Positions 11,328 through 20,155 of a stretch of 64,000 bases of DNA are shown piece by piece. Within the stretch, counting starts at the first letter, position 1; each line of letters opens with the position of its first letter. The stretch spans positions 1 to 64,000 of the forward strand of contig JAIQDT010003874.1 in assembly GCA_021521415.1 (NCBI GenBank), written 5' to 3'. The stretch comes from Bidens hawaiensis (Eukaryota; Streptophyta; Magnoliopsida; Asterales; Asteraceae). Position numbers and translations under genes: made by a program. The notes beneath the pieces were generated by a model. It was given only the letters and a program-made list of their open reading frames with translations. It searched no databases and had not been told where the DNA came from.

Positions 11328-13587
11328 TTGAAACGTCGTCCGACGGTTTCTTCTGACAGTGTCAGGACGTGCAGGAAGTTATGGCGACGTGACAGTACAT
11401 GGTCATTCCAGACGCTTTTTCAGGCGCGTGTTTCTTCTGACAATGCTGAAACCTCTGCTGGAATTCCTCTAATTCTGTCATCTTCTGATGAGGAATCCGC
11501 AGACGGTCCTTTCTTCACGCGGAAGAAGAAGGCTGCTGGCGGAAAGGGCAAGGCGAAGGTTGCCTCCACCGCCGATCAGGGGAACCGGTCAAACTCGGAG
11601 ACCGAGAGCGAGGAGGCGGCGGGGAACCCAGGTGGTGTTGAGACCACTGCTCCGGAGGCTGAGACGACTGTCACCTCCGAGCAGCCCAGGACGACGACGG
11701 TGACCGGTATGAAGAGGCCGGCTCCATCGGGTTCGTCCCCGCCTGTTCGCACCTTTAGGCTCAAGAAAACCCGTAAGTATAATCTTCCTTTACTTTTACT
11801 GCATAACTTTCCACCATTATACTTATATCTTCTTTGTGCATGCGTGGATGCTACCGCATTCCAGGGTGGAGCGGGAGGGAGCAGTTCTGGACCCATGAAG
11901 GTAGGTTTGGTCAACCTACCTGAAGCGATGACCCAGGCGACTGCACCTGCTTCAGTTGGTTCAGTTGCTCACCCGGTTGAGCCAACTGTTCCAACTGTGA
12001 CGACGTCCCCGCCGGCTGTCAGTGCCATATTCACTGATTCTTTCACTGAGCCGGCGGTGAGTATTTCTGTGGATTCTTCCACAGCCGCGGCCGCGGTTGT
12101 GAGTTCACCTCCGGTGAGTTCACCTCCGCTGGTTTCTACCACGGCGGCCTCCGCTATGCCTCCTCCGGCGCCGGCGACTACGGCCGGTCCTTCAGGTATG
12201 TCCGGTGTTGGGGCGTCAAGCCAATCTCTGCCTCCTTCCCATCTGCCTGACCTCTTGGATGGATATCCGTTAGGTTCGGGTGATGGGTTTGGCGGCTACA
12301 GGCCTGTTGTCGACCCTACAGGTGCGTAGGGTTATTTTGGCCTTTTTATTATTTTATTTTATATATGTTTTTTATATATCATCTTTTCCTAACTGCTTTT
12401 TGCTTTTGCAGTGTCGGATTCCAATGAAGTGTATGTTCCACGATGGAACATCCGCCGAGGAACAACCCTTCGGACGCCTGTAGAATGCGTCGAATGGGCG
12501 CGCCACGCCGCCCCCGCTGGTGCGCTGGGGGAAGCCATGTCCAGCTACCAGGAGGGTAGGCTGTCGAATGAACTGCGGATTCTCCTTGCCCGGATGCAGC
12601 CGCGCGTCGAGTTACTTTGTCGTGAAAACGACAAGTTAAAGACGGCGCATAGCCTGGAAGTGGCTCAGGCGCGGGCCATCCGGGAGGAGAACAAGAGGCT
12701 TGCCGCAGTGGCTGCGGAAAAGGAGAAGGCCTTCAAGGCCCTCGAGGTTGAAGTTCAGGCCCGGCTCGAGGCCCGTTCCAAGGCTGCCCAAGCTGTTAAC
12801 GAACAGCTTCGGCTGGCTAAGGAAACTGCACGGAACGCAACTGAGAGGGCCACCAAGGCTGAAGCTGTTGCTGAGCCTCTACGCATTGAGAATGAGGAGC
12901 TTAAAGCCAAGCTAGAGAGGCTCCAGCAGGCTCATGATGCCTTGGCTATGGAAGACGCCAAGAAGCTCCAAGAGATCTTGGACCAGAGGGGCGTGCTTGA
13001 CCACACTGAGCGGAAGCTAAAGGGCGTTGAAGAGGCTGCTGCTAAGGAAGTGTTGCTCGCCAACCTTAACAAAAGTGAAGCCGAACGCGCCCGTAACCAA
13101 GCTCAAGCTGCCCTCCAGGAGGCTCTGGTTGCCAAGGAATGGCTTCTTCGAGAAGCGTTGTCTCAGGTATGCGCAATTTCATGATATCTTTACGCTTCTT
13201 TGTACATAGAAAAGGTTTTGATACTTGTATTTTTTCTTGTAGGTTGTGCATCGGGTCTTCACGGACACGTCATACGACGATGCCATGAGCGCAGCCCTCA
13301 ACGCTTCTCATGAGGATGGGGAAAAGGCTGGCTTCCTTCTTGGTCTAGGGTTCGTTGAGAAGGGCATCCCGCCTTCCAACTTCCCTTTATATGATGTGGA
13401 TACTGAAGCTGTATATGACCAAGCAGTGAACCAGTATGCCGCTTTCCCGCATCCGGTGGTGGAGAAGGTGAACGAAGTTGCTGCTGCTGATGATGGGCTA
13501 ACCATTCTTAAGACCTTCCTTGAACCGCCACAGCCAACTGATGGTGCGGGTACAAGTGGGTTTGGAGGGAGTGGTCCTGAAGCTTGA
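11328..13587 (+). CDS. Antisense ORF of the Tat-lineage element (putative gypsy-type transposon protein)
   Basis: Runs opposite to gag, as extra ORFs do in Grande- and Ogre-like (Tat) elements between pol and the 3' LTR; the role is unknown. Likely exons are 11328-12321, 12412-13166 and 13243-13587, and the last two junctions keep phase. The first exon is Ser, Thr, Pro and Ala rich and low complexity. A possible extra intron at 11773-11864 (GTAAGT...CAG) would break phase and was not used. The first in-frame codon after a TAA at 11310 is not ATG, so the true start is unresolved. Exon 2 opens with the family-like motif VYVPRWNIRRG, then about 200 residues of alanine, glutamate and lysine-rich coiled coil. 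The C-terminal exon has the motif GFLLGLGFVEKGI. GC content is clearly higher than in the host genes. Confidence 0.7.
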
Positions 13588-14222
13588 ACCTTTAGATCCC
13601 TTCCCACTGTTAGGATAGGTTTACATTGTATAGATTTATATTCTTGTAGGCGGGTAGTTACCCGGCCATTCTTGTAATACTTGAATTATTATGGAATACA
13701 AATCTTTGTGCGGGTAGGACCGCTACTTTCAGTGGATGACTTGCTTAATAAACGTTATATGACATGCTTATGCATACTATAGTTTAATTTGGCACTTGTT
13801 TTGCCGCATAAACAATGTATGATTCGCTTGTGCATACTGTAGTTTAACTTAGCAATTTCTTAAGTACTTTGAATAAGTTAACCTATCAACGTGGCAGATA
13901 ATAGGTTAAAGTTTTGCTTCCTCTTTCGTGATTGTGCGGGTAAGACCGTCACTTGCACTTAGTAGGATGGCTAAACTTTACCTATATCTGACATGCGTGG
14001 AGGTTTTCCTTATTTTTTCCTTGAAGATATTTTCTAAGTGTTCTGAATAAGTTAACCGTTCGACGCGCGGTTGTCGATAAGTTAAAGTTCAGTTTCCTCT
14101 ATCATGATTGTGCGGGTAAAACCGTCACTTGCATTTAGTAGGATGACCAAACTTTACCTATGGCTGACCTGCGTGAAGGTTTTCCTTATCTTTTCCTTAG
14201 AAATTCTTATCGTTTTTTGTGT
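13588..14222. other. Tat element spacer with a 176-bp tandem repeat
   Basis: Between the antisense ORF and the gag remnant. Two copies of a unit of about 176 bp carry GTGCGGGTAAGACCGTCAC near 13933 and 14109. Protease, reverse transcriptase and integrase would be expected in this interval, but no trace of them is found. Confidence 0.65.
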
Positions 14223-14593
14223 TTATGCGGGTTTTGCCGCCTTCCACATGCAACGACTTTCCACGTGATTATGCGGTGAATACCGGCATATCAGTGTGGA
14301 AAGTTGATAAGTATAAAGTAAGATCATCAGCGTCAATGTGATAAGGAGAATCATTTCCATTAGAAGTGGCTCTGGGCCTTTTCTTTTACAAGTTTGGAAT
14401 TGATCTACATGCAAACTGTGTAATTGAGCTCCCTTCCATGTTCTTGGGAGTGTCATCGAGCCTTTCGAGCCGATATGCACTTGGTTCGGAATCTCGTTGT
14501 TTACGCAGTATGTAGTCTCCAACATTGAAGCTGCAGTTTTATTCGTGTTTTCCCCAACTGGGGTTCTACACGCATCAGCCTGCTCAGCGTTCG

Positions 14594-16090
14594 TTACGCC
14601 ACGAGGTGCGCGAGCGTCCCATCTCTGACAAATGCTTCGACGATGTCCTTCAAGTCTGTGCATTCTTCAGTGTTGTGGCCTTTCGTCCTGTGAAAGTCAC
14701 AGTATTTGCTCCGATCAGCATTGTGACGATGTCGGATTATTGGAGCCTTTGGCCATGGGAGCTTCTCAGTGGCGAATATCTCGGTGACGCTTTTGGTGAG
14801 TGGCGTCCATCTGGAGTTCTGGTTCGACTGTACGTTATCCCTTCCGCCTAACCGACGTTGGCAGTCGGATGAGGTGTCAAAGTTTACCCTTGACTGCCAA
14901 ATGCCTAGCTTCCGCTTTTTGTTTAGTCGGGCGGTTAGGACGTTGTCTTCTCTTGTTTTCTGGGTGTAGAGGTTTGTGCTCTGGGGGAGATCTCTACCCA
15001 GTTGCTTCTCCGTTTCCGCAAAGCGTTTAGCTGCTGTCATGATGGCATCCCATGTGGACGGCATGCCATCTTTACCCGTTAAGGTGCGGATGAGCTCTGG
15101 GTCTTTCGCGCCTTGGATGAAAGCAGCGCGAACAAGATCTTCGCTAATAGTGCCCAGACTTAGCTTCTTTGAATTGAAGCGCGTGATGAAGTCTAGTAAA
15201 GACTCATCTTCCTCTCGGATGCAGTTGAGGATTGTCCATTGCTCTTCGGTATACTTTCTTTGTTGGCTGAAGTGTTGGCTGAAGTTCTGCTGGAAGTCTG
15301 CCCAATCGTAGATGTGGTGGACCGGTAGACGATCGAACCACGCTCTAGCTGCCCCAACAAGCGTCATTTGGAACATGTAACACCACGTAGGTTCCGTCCA
15401 ATTACTGACGGTTGCCCCCGCTATGAATCTGTTCAAATGATCGTCTGGATCAGATATACCATCGTAAGTGCCGATGTTGGACATCTGTTTGGCACTTTTC
15501 GGGGCGATTTCTTCCGCAATGTCCCTTGCAAATTTGGACGTTCCCGCATTTGCAGCAGTTGGTCTAAATGTTTTGGAGAAGTCACGTGGGTTTCCACCCG
15601 CATTTTTTGGTTTGAAGGTTTCTCCAAAATGCCTTCTCGGTTGGGAGTCCGTTTCCTTACGCTTCCCTTTCGCCCTATGACGAGGGTTTGCGTCACTATC
15701 GGATTCCTCCGAATCATCGTCCAAGTACTCTCCGAATTCATCAGCCTGTTGGAGTGAACGTAAGCGTTCATCCAACTCAGCTTGGAATTCTTTTTGACGT
15801 GCTTCCGCCCACGCTTTAACTTCATCGAGTGTTTGGCGGGGGAGCCTCGTTCGTTGTCTCTCTAACTGGGTATCGGTGAATCCCAGTGAAAGGTTATTTA
15901 CTGCACTTGCCCCAGCTCGGGTAACTGGGGTAGTGTTCGTAAAATTTACTGCACTTGCCCCGGCTTGGGTAACCGGGGTAGTGTTCGTAAAAACTGTGTA
16001 GTCGCCGGTATTCCCCCCAGTAGCTGGGGTTGTGGTTACCGGGGTTTCTTGGTCACTCGTTGGTTTTGGGACCGGAGTAACTTTAACCAT
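14594..16090 (-). CDS. Gag of a Tat-lineage Ty3 retrotransposon
   Basis: Structural nucleocapsid-type protein of 498 residues. An N-terminal Thr/Pro-rich part has a short internal repeat (motif TTPVTxAGASAVN, twice). It is followed by an acidic and basic linker and then a retrotransposon-gag core near residues 190-340 with the motifs WCYMFQMTLVGAARAWF and DWADFQQNF. Near the C-terminus there is a C-x2-H...H...C knuckle (CDFHRTKGHNTEEC), as in other Tat gags. The ATG at 16090-16088 is 51 bp inside the primer-binding site. The frame stops at 14594, and a second open frame continues to about 14223 with no recognisable protease. The element is therefore non-autonomous. Assignment rests on motif order and on the antisense ORF beyond it. 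Confidence 0.85.
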   Translation of the reverse strand: MVKVTPVPKPTSDQETPVTTTPATGGNTGDYTVFTNTTPVTQAGASAVNFTNTTPVTRAGASAVNNLSLGFTDTQLERQRTRLPRQTLDEVKAWAEARQKEFQAELDERLRSLQQADEFGEYLDDDSEESDSDANPRHRAKGKRKETDSQPRRHFGETFKPKNAGGNPRDFSKTFRPTAANAGTSKFARDIAEEIAPKSAKQMSNIGTYDGISDPDDHLNRFIAGATVSNWTEPTWCYMFQMTLVGAARAWFDRLPVHHIYDWADFQQNFSQHFSQQRKYTEEQWTILNCIREEDESLLDFITRFNSKKLSLGTISEDLVRAAFIQGAKDPELIRTLTGKDGMPSTWDAIMTAAKRFAETEKQLGRDLPQSTNLYTQKTREDNVLTARLNKKRKLGIWQSRVNFDTSSDCQRRLGGRDNVQSNQNSRWTPLTKSVTEIFATEKLPWPKAPIIRHRHNADRSKYCDFHRTKGHNTEECTDLKDIVEAFVRDGTLAHLVA

Positions 16091-16140
16091 CTTTCCAGGA
16101 GTTTTGAGAAAACTGAAAAGGATTAAGTTCTAGCTTTTAT

Positions 16141-16156
16141 GCACGGATGGCGCCAA
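16141..16156 (-). other. Primer-binding site of the Tat element
   Basis: The minus strand reads TTGGCGCCATCCGTGC, close to the TGGCGCCGTCTGTGG-type sites of plant Tat elements. Its position directly before gag fixes the element's orientation. Confidence 0.75.
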
Positions 16157-16458
16157 TGAAGAGGTAGGTCCCAGCAGAGCCCAGTTGGACCCGCAAGACT
16201 CACCTCAAACAGGGACGTCTGCGCAAAGGCTAAACTCGCAACCCCTTGAAGAGGGACGTCTGCGCAGAAACCAACTGGGCCCGCAGGACTCACCATGCTC
16301 AGAGACGTGACGTCCTTACGCGCAGTACGCAAGCTGTTCCCGCAGGAAAAGCCTCCCAATGGTGAAGTACTCCGCCTGTTCCCGCAGCTGCGGATACAAG
16401 CCATCACGGAAGGCTACCTGCGCAGCAAGGCTACACGCACAAGGCACTTAACTCTTAA
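16157..16458 (+). repeat. Inverted 302-bp LTR fragment at the primer-binding site
   Basis: The plus strand starts TGAAGAGGTAGGTCCC and equals the reverse complement of 10261-10562, with three differences by eye. Where a 5' LTR should end next to the primer-binding site, this is instead the start of the LTR in the wrong orientation, sharing only the TGAAGA hexamer with the expected sequence. The rest of the 5' LTR is missing. Confidence 0.9.
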
Positions 16459-16570
16459 GTTCTGGACCCATGAAGGCACATTTACCCAGTTCTGGACCCA
16501 TGAAGGTAGGTTTGGTCCCATGAAGGTAAACCTACCTTCATGGGACCAAACCTACCTACCTTCAGCAGGC
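16459..16570. other. Patchwork filler with a 24-bp perfect palindrome
   Basis: The stretch 16487-16517 matches 11882-11912 of the antisense ORF exactly, and 16458-16476 matches part of it again. The arms 16505-16528 and 16533-16556 are perfect reverse complements separated by four bases. It looks like repeated short copying of one template in both directions. Confidence 0.85.
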
Positions 16571-16831
16571 ACATTTGTTTGGTTTATTTGGGTAGTAAAG
16601 GGTATTTTAGTAATTTACATTGTCGATCTTGATTTTATAGGATTCATATCTTTTATGTAGGCATTTGGATGGGCATACGTGAACAACCGGCACAACACAT
16701 GGGAGCAATTTTATGTTTACTGGATTTCTCCGTTTGTAGGGGCAATTTTGGCAGCATGGATTTTCCGTATCGTCTTTCCACCACCTTCAAAGGTGAAATC
16801 TGCTTGAAAAACAAGCCGTATTTAGGTTGAC
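16571..16831 (+). pseudogene. Orphan duplicate of SIP1 exon 3
   Basis: A 261-bp copy of 9279-9539, 7292 bp downstream. The exon equivalent is 16661-16807, with the acceptor AG and the TGA stop preserved. The two differences noted are one in the intron and one synonymous (GCT to GCA). It continues into the original 3' flank after TTGAC. Without exons 1 and 2 beside it, it cannot encode a channel by itself, though very long splicing across the element is conceivable. Confidence 0.93.
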
Positions 16832-19800
16832 GAACACCAGAAAAGTATTTATGGCCTTTGTACCCTCGGCACCATATCAATGACACTATTGTTTTGCATC
16901 AAAAAGAACTAAGTCATTTTAATATCGTACAATCGTTTTATAAATGTTAGTGTATGATAAGTTATCATTTTTTTCATCGACCAAAAATTAAAAATTAAAA
17001 AGTAAATACCGAAAGACAGGCTAAAATTATTTTATAAAGGGAGACAGAAATAAGAAGAATGAGAAGGATTTGTAGAAAAAAAACCCTCAAAAATATAATG
17101 AAAAATTAATAAAACATCATGACTCAAAATTTAATAAAAAAAAAACGAAAAATGTAAAAATGCAAACATGCCACCGTCTTCCTCGTTCAAAAAAAAAACT
17201 CGAAAAAGAAATAATGTTGAGGAAAAATATCATTGTGTCTTTTTATTTATTAATGTGTCTTGTGCTTATTTTTGTCATTGACCATATCTTTTTTTCTTGG
17301 CATTATGTCTTTTTTTCTTGATATTGCATTATATTACTCAACATTGTGTTATATTTTGCGGCATATTGTGTCTTTTTTTATTTTATCATTGTGTTGTTTA
17401 TTTATTTTCGGCATTGTGCCTTTTTGGCGTTTTTTTTTGTGGACGGGAATAACAGAAACATTTTGGTTTTTAATTTTTTCGGTTTTTTATTTATATTTTG
17501 AGTTACGATTTTTAAAGAGTTTTTTTTTTATCACAAATTTTTCTCAAACCTCTTATTTTTGTCTTTATTTGCATTTTAACTTTTCTCCAAAAAAATAATC
17601 TATATCTACATATTTAATAAAGTAAATAAGTTAAAGAGTGTTTTTTTTTGTTACAGTTCAGAAAAAAAAAAAGCTAAATGGTTTTAACACAAGTTGGCAC
17701 GTGGTCAACATTTTGTCCCCAACGTGAGTTGTACCATAAATAACACTTGTGTGTCGGCTGCAACAAAATTTGTCCACGCGCACTTAATAATAATATAATA
17801 CTAACGTTTAATATGACTTTGGTTATTCACGCACTCTTTGACTTATACACACCCATTTTCAAGTTGTTTTATATGATAGTATAACCCCTATACGATCGTA
17901 TGTAGGGTGTGTAGATAACCAAAGGGTATATGAATAACATATCCCTATTTAATCTCGTTATTTTCTTATCATTTTACACAAAATAGAAATTATGACTTTA
18001 GGTCTAAGCATTAGTTGGTCTGATACCATTATCTTGATACTTAAACCGACACCAAACAAGTTTACCTGCATTGAAGTTGCATGTTTTCATATATTATACA
18101 AAAATAACAAATAATAAGAGTTGTTCGTGAATGTCCGGTAATGATTATACTTTTTGAAATTAATATGTAATCGTTCATGTTTGTTTGTTTATTAGAGTCG
18201 TTTATGTATGTCTGTCAATTAATGTTCATTAGTGTATGTTAGTGTTCGTTTGTCCATTAGTGTTCATTAATGTTTGTGAGTTCGCTTGTCCATTGGGGTC
18301 CGTTAGTGATCGTTTTTCCGTTTGCGTCTATTTACAATATTAACGAGCGGACACAAATGGACGCTGACAAACTCAATTCCCTTAATGGATGGATACAGAC
18401 ACAAATATGTGTTCGAGAACCGCCAGTTTGTCCGAAGAAGCTTAACGAACGAACACGGACAAGATCTCGTTCGGGTTCAGTTCGGTCCATTTACAGCCCT
18501 AACAACAAAGTAGAATATGAGTAGACTCTTTAATTGCAAGGCATAAACAAGCCAACTTAGCTTAAGCTTGGCTCATCCAAGCTTTTATGTTTAAACCCAA
18601 GCTCGCCTTGTGACTAAGTTACAAATTCAAGCTCAACTTATTTATTATTTATCAAGTATATAACTATTTTATTTATATAGATATATATAATATCTTCGTA
18701 TATGTTATTATTACGCATAAAAATAACATATTATTTATTTATTTTTATCATACTTCTATCGCGAAGCTAAACAAGTTTGATATGTGAAGCCCCGGTTCAA
18801 TTTGAATAATATTTAAGCTCATTTAAACTTTGCATCATTTCAAGTTTTTAGCAAACCAATCTCGAGTAGCTTATGTCTCAACTAATTTAAACCGGGGATG
18901 TGAATGGGTCAAATTTGGCCAAAATCATAACCATAACCGAGATGTAGGTTAATTGACTGATCGTTTATGACGGTTTCGGTTAATTTGTTTTGAAGGTCAT
19001 AGCGAGTTGTTTACAGGCCGGTTAATCTTGAATTTATACCTAGCTAAAAATAGCTCAAAACAGTACAATTGCGCATTATTTCTGAAAATCCCAACTTGAA
19101 ATTTATAACGAGTTACATAGTATCAGAAAATACATATAAACTATAATATTAAAAAAATAATACATATCCTCAGTTCGATTCATTTTAACGGGTATGGAAA
19201 TCTCGTCAACCATAACCAACCCACTATCAAGGCATGTTTGGTATTGAGTTTGAAAAATGCTTATTAGTTTATTGGCTTTTCAAAAAGCCATTCTGAAAAG
19301 TCAAGACTTGAGGCTTTTGAAAACTGTTTTTAGCCATTTCAAAAAGCTAAGATAAAAAAGATTTTTGTGATTGCCAAACACATTTTAACTTATTGTCATT
19401 TTGAAAACACCAATAAGCCAATAAACATTTTTCAAACTCAATCCCAAACACGCTCTTATGAGTTTCAAAAAATCATTATACCAAGTCACTGATTTTCGAC
19501 ACGGCTCGGTTTTATCGGTTAATTTGGTTATAAATCAGGAGGAACCGATGGGATGTCCTACACCTATAAACTAACCGAACAAACACAGACACATATTTTT
19601 AGTTCATGTCCGTTTAAAATCTAAACGAACAATTCACGAACATAAATGAACAAACAAAACATATGTTCATGTCCATCCGCTTATTAAAACGAGCTTCCCG
19701 CCAGACAGTTCACCGAACATTCGGTTCGTTAACCCACATAACAAGTCCCTTTATGCATTTTGTCCAAACCACGTAAAGGCGTGCGCCTTTGCGGCAGTTA

Positions 19801-19850
19801 AACTTCAAATTAACACAACACACTTGATTCATTACTCGTTATTATTATTA
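16832..19850. other. Intergenic, repeat-rich, no gene seen
   Basis: AT-rich DNA. Recognisable pieces are: a small inverted repeat at about 17817-17930 (TTTGGTTATTCACGCAC against GGGTGTGTAGATAACCAAAG); a GTTCGTTTGTCCATTAGTG-type degenerate repeat at 18120-18350; an AGCTTGG/AAGCTC-rich repeat at 18530-18890; and a repeat fragment at 18890-19560 into which a PIF-like MITE has inserted. GTTCG-type sequence recurs at 19570-19740, on the opposite strand. Confidence 0.55.
19230..19455. mobile_element. PIF/Harbinger-like MITE, copy 1
   Basis: A 226-bp element with terminal inverted repeats GGCATGTTTGGTATTGAG and its near complement CTCAATCCCAAACACGC. Flanking trinucleotides are TCA and TTA, compatible with a 3-bp duplication with one change. 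A sister copy with the same termini and interior landmarks is at 33320-33548. Confidence 0.7.
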
Positions 19851-19853
19851 CCC

Positions 19854-19860
19854 TATAAAT
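19854..19860 (+). promoter_or_regulatory. Apyrase TATA box
   Basis: TATAAAT about 300 bp before the apyrase start codon, which would place transcription initiation near 19885 and put the following ATT repeat in the 5' untranslated region. Position only; no transcript evidence. Confidence 0.45.
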
Positions 19861-19897
19861 AACCACCACTCCGATCGGAATCCAACCACCACCACCG

Positions 19898-19898
<1 letters not shown>

Positions 19899-19952
<54 letters not shown>
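19899..19952. repeat. (ATT)18 microsatellite in the apyrase leader
   Basis: Uninterrupted ATT repeat of 54 bp between the presumed TATA box and the start codon. Confidence 0.95.
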
Positions 19953-19953
<1 letters not shown>

Positions 19954-20155
19954 TCCGATCAACAAAGATCCGACCCGATCCGATCGATCCGATCGGCCAA
20001 TTCGGATCGAGCTGGAGTCCGTACAAGACGCTTCTCACAAATCCCCGTCCTCCGCCGCCGGCAACGGCCAGATACGGTACCGATCTCCGTCCGCCGCCGA
20101 GCTTCTAGAAGGCCAGGTCTTCGCCACGTCAGCGCCAGATCAACTAACTGACAGA

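Noticed and set aside
11773..11864. Possible extra intron in the Tat antisense ORF
   Set aside because: Good GT and AG sites, but removing 92 bp breaks the frame, whereas the unspliced frame stays open.
16157..16458. Interpretation as a normal 5' LTR end
   Set aside because: Its orientation is opposite to the LTR next to the polypurine tract. It shares only the TGAAGA hexamer with the expected terminus.
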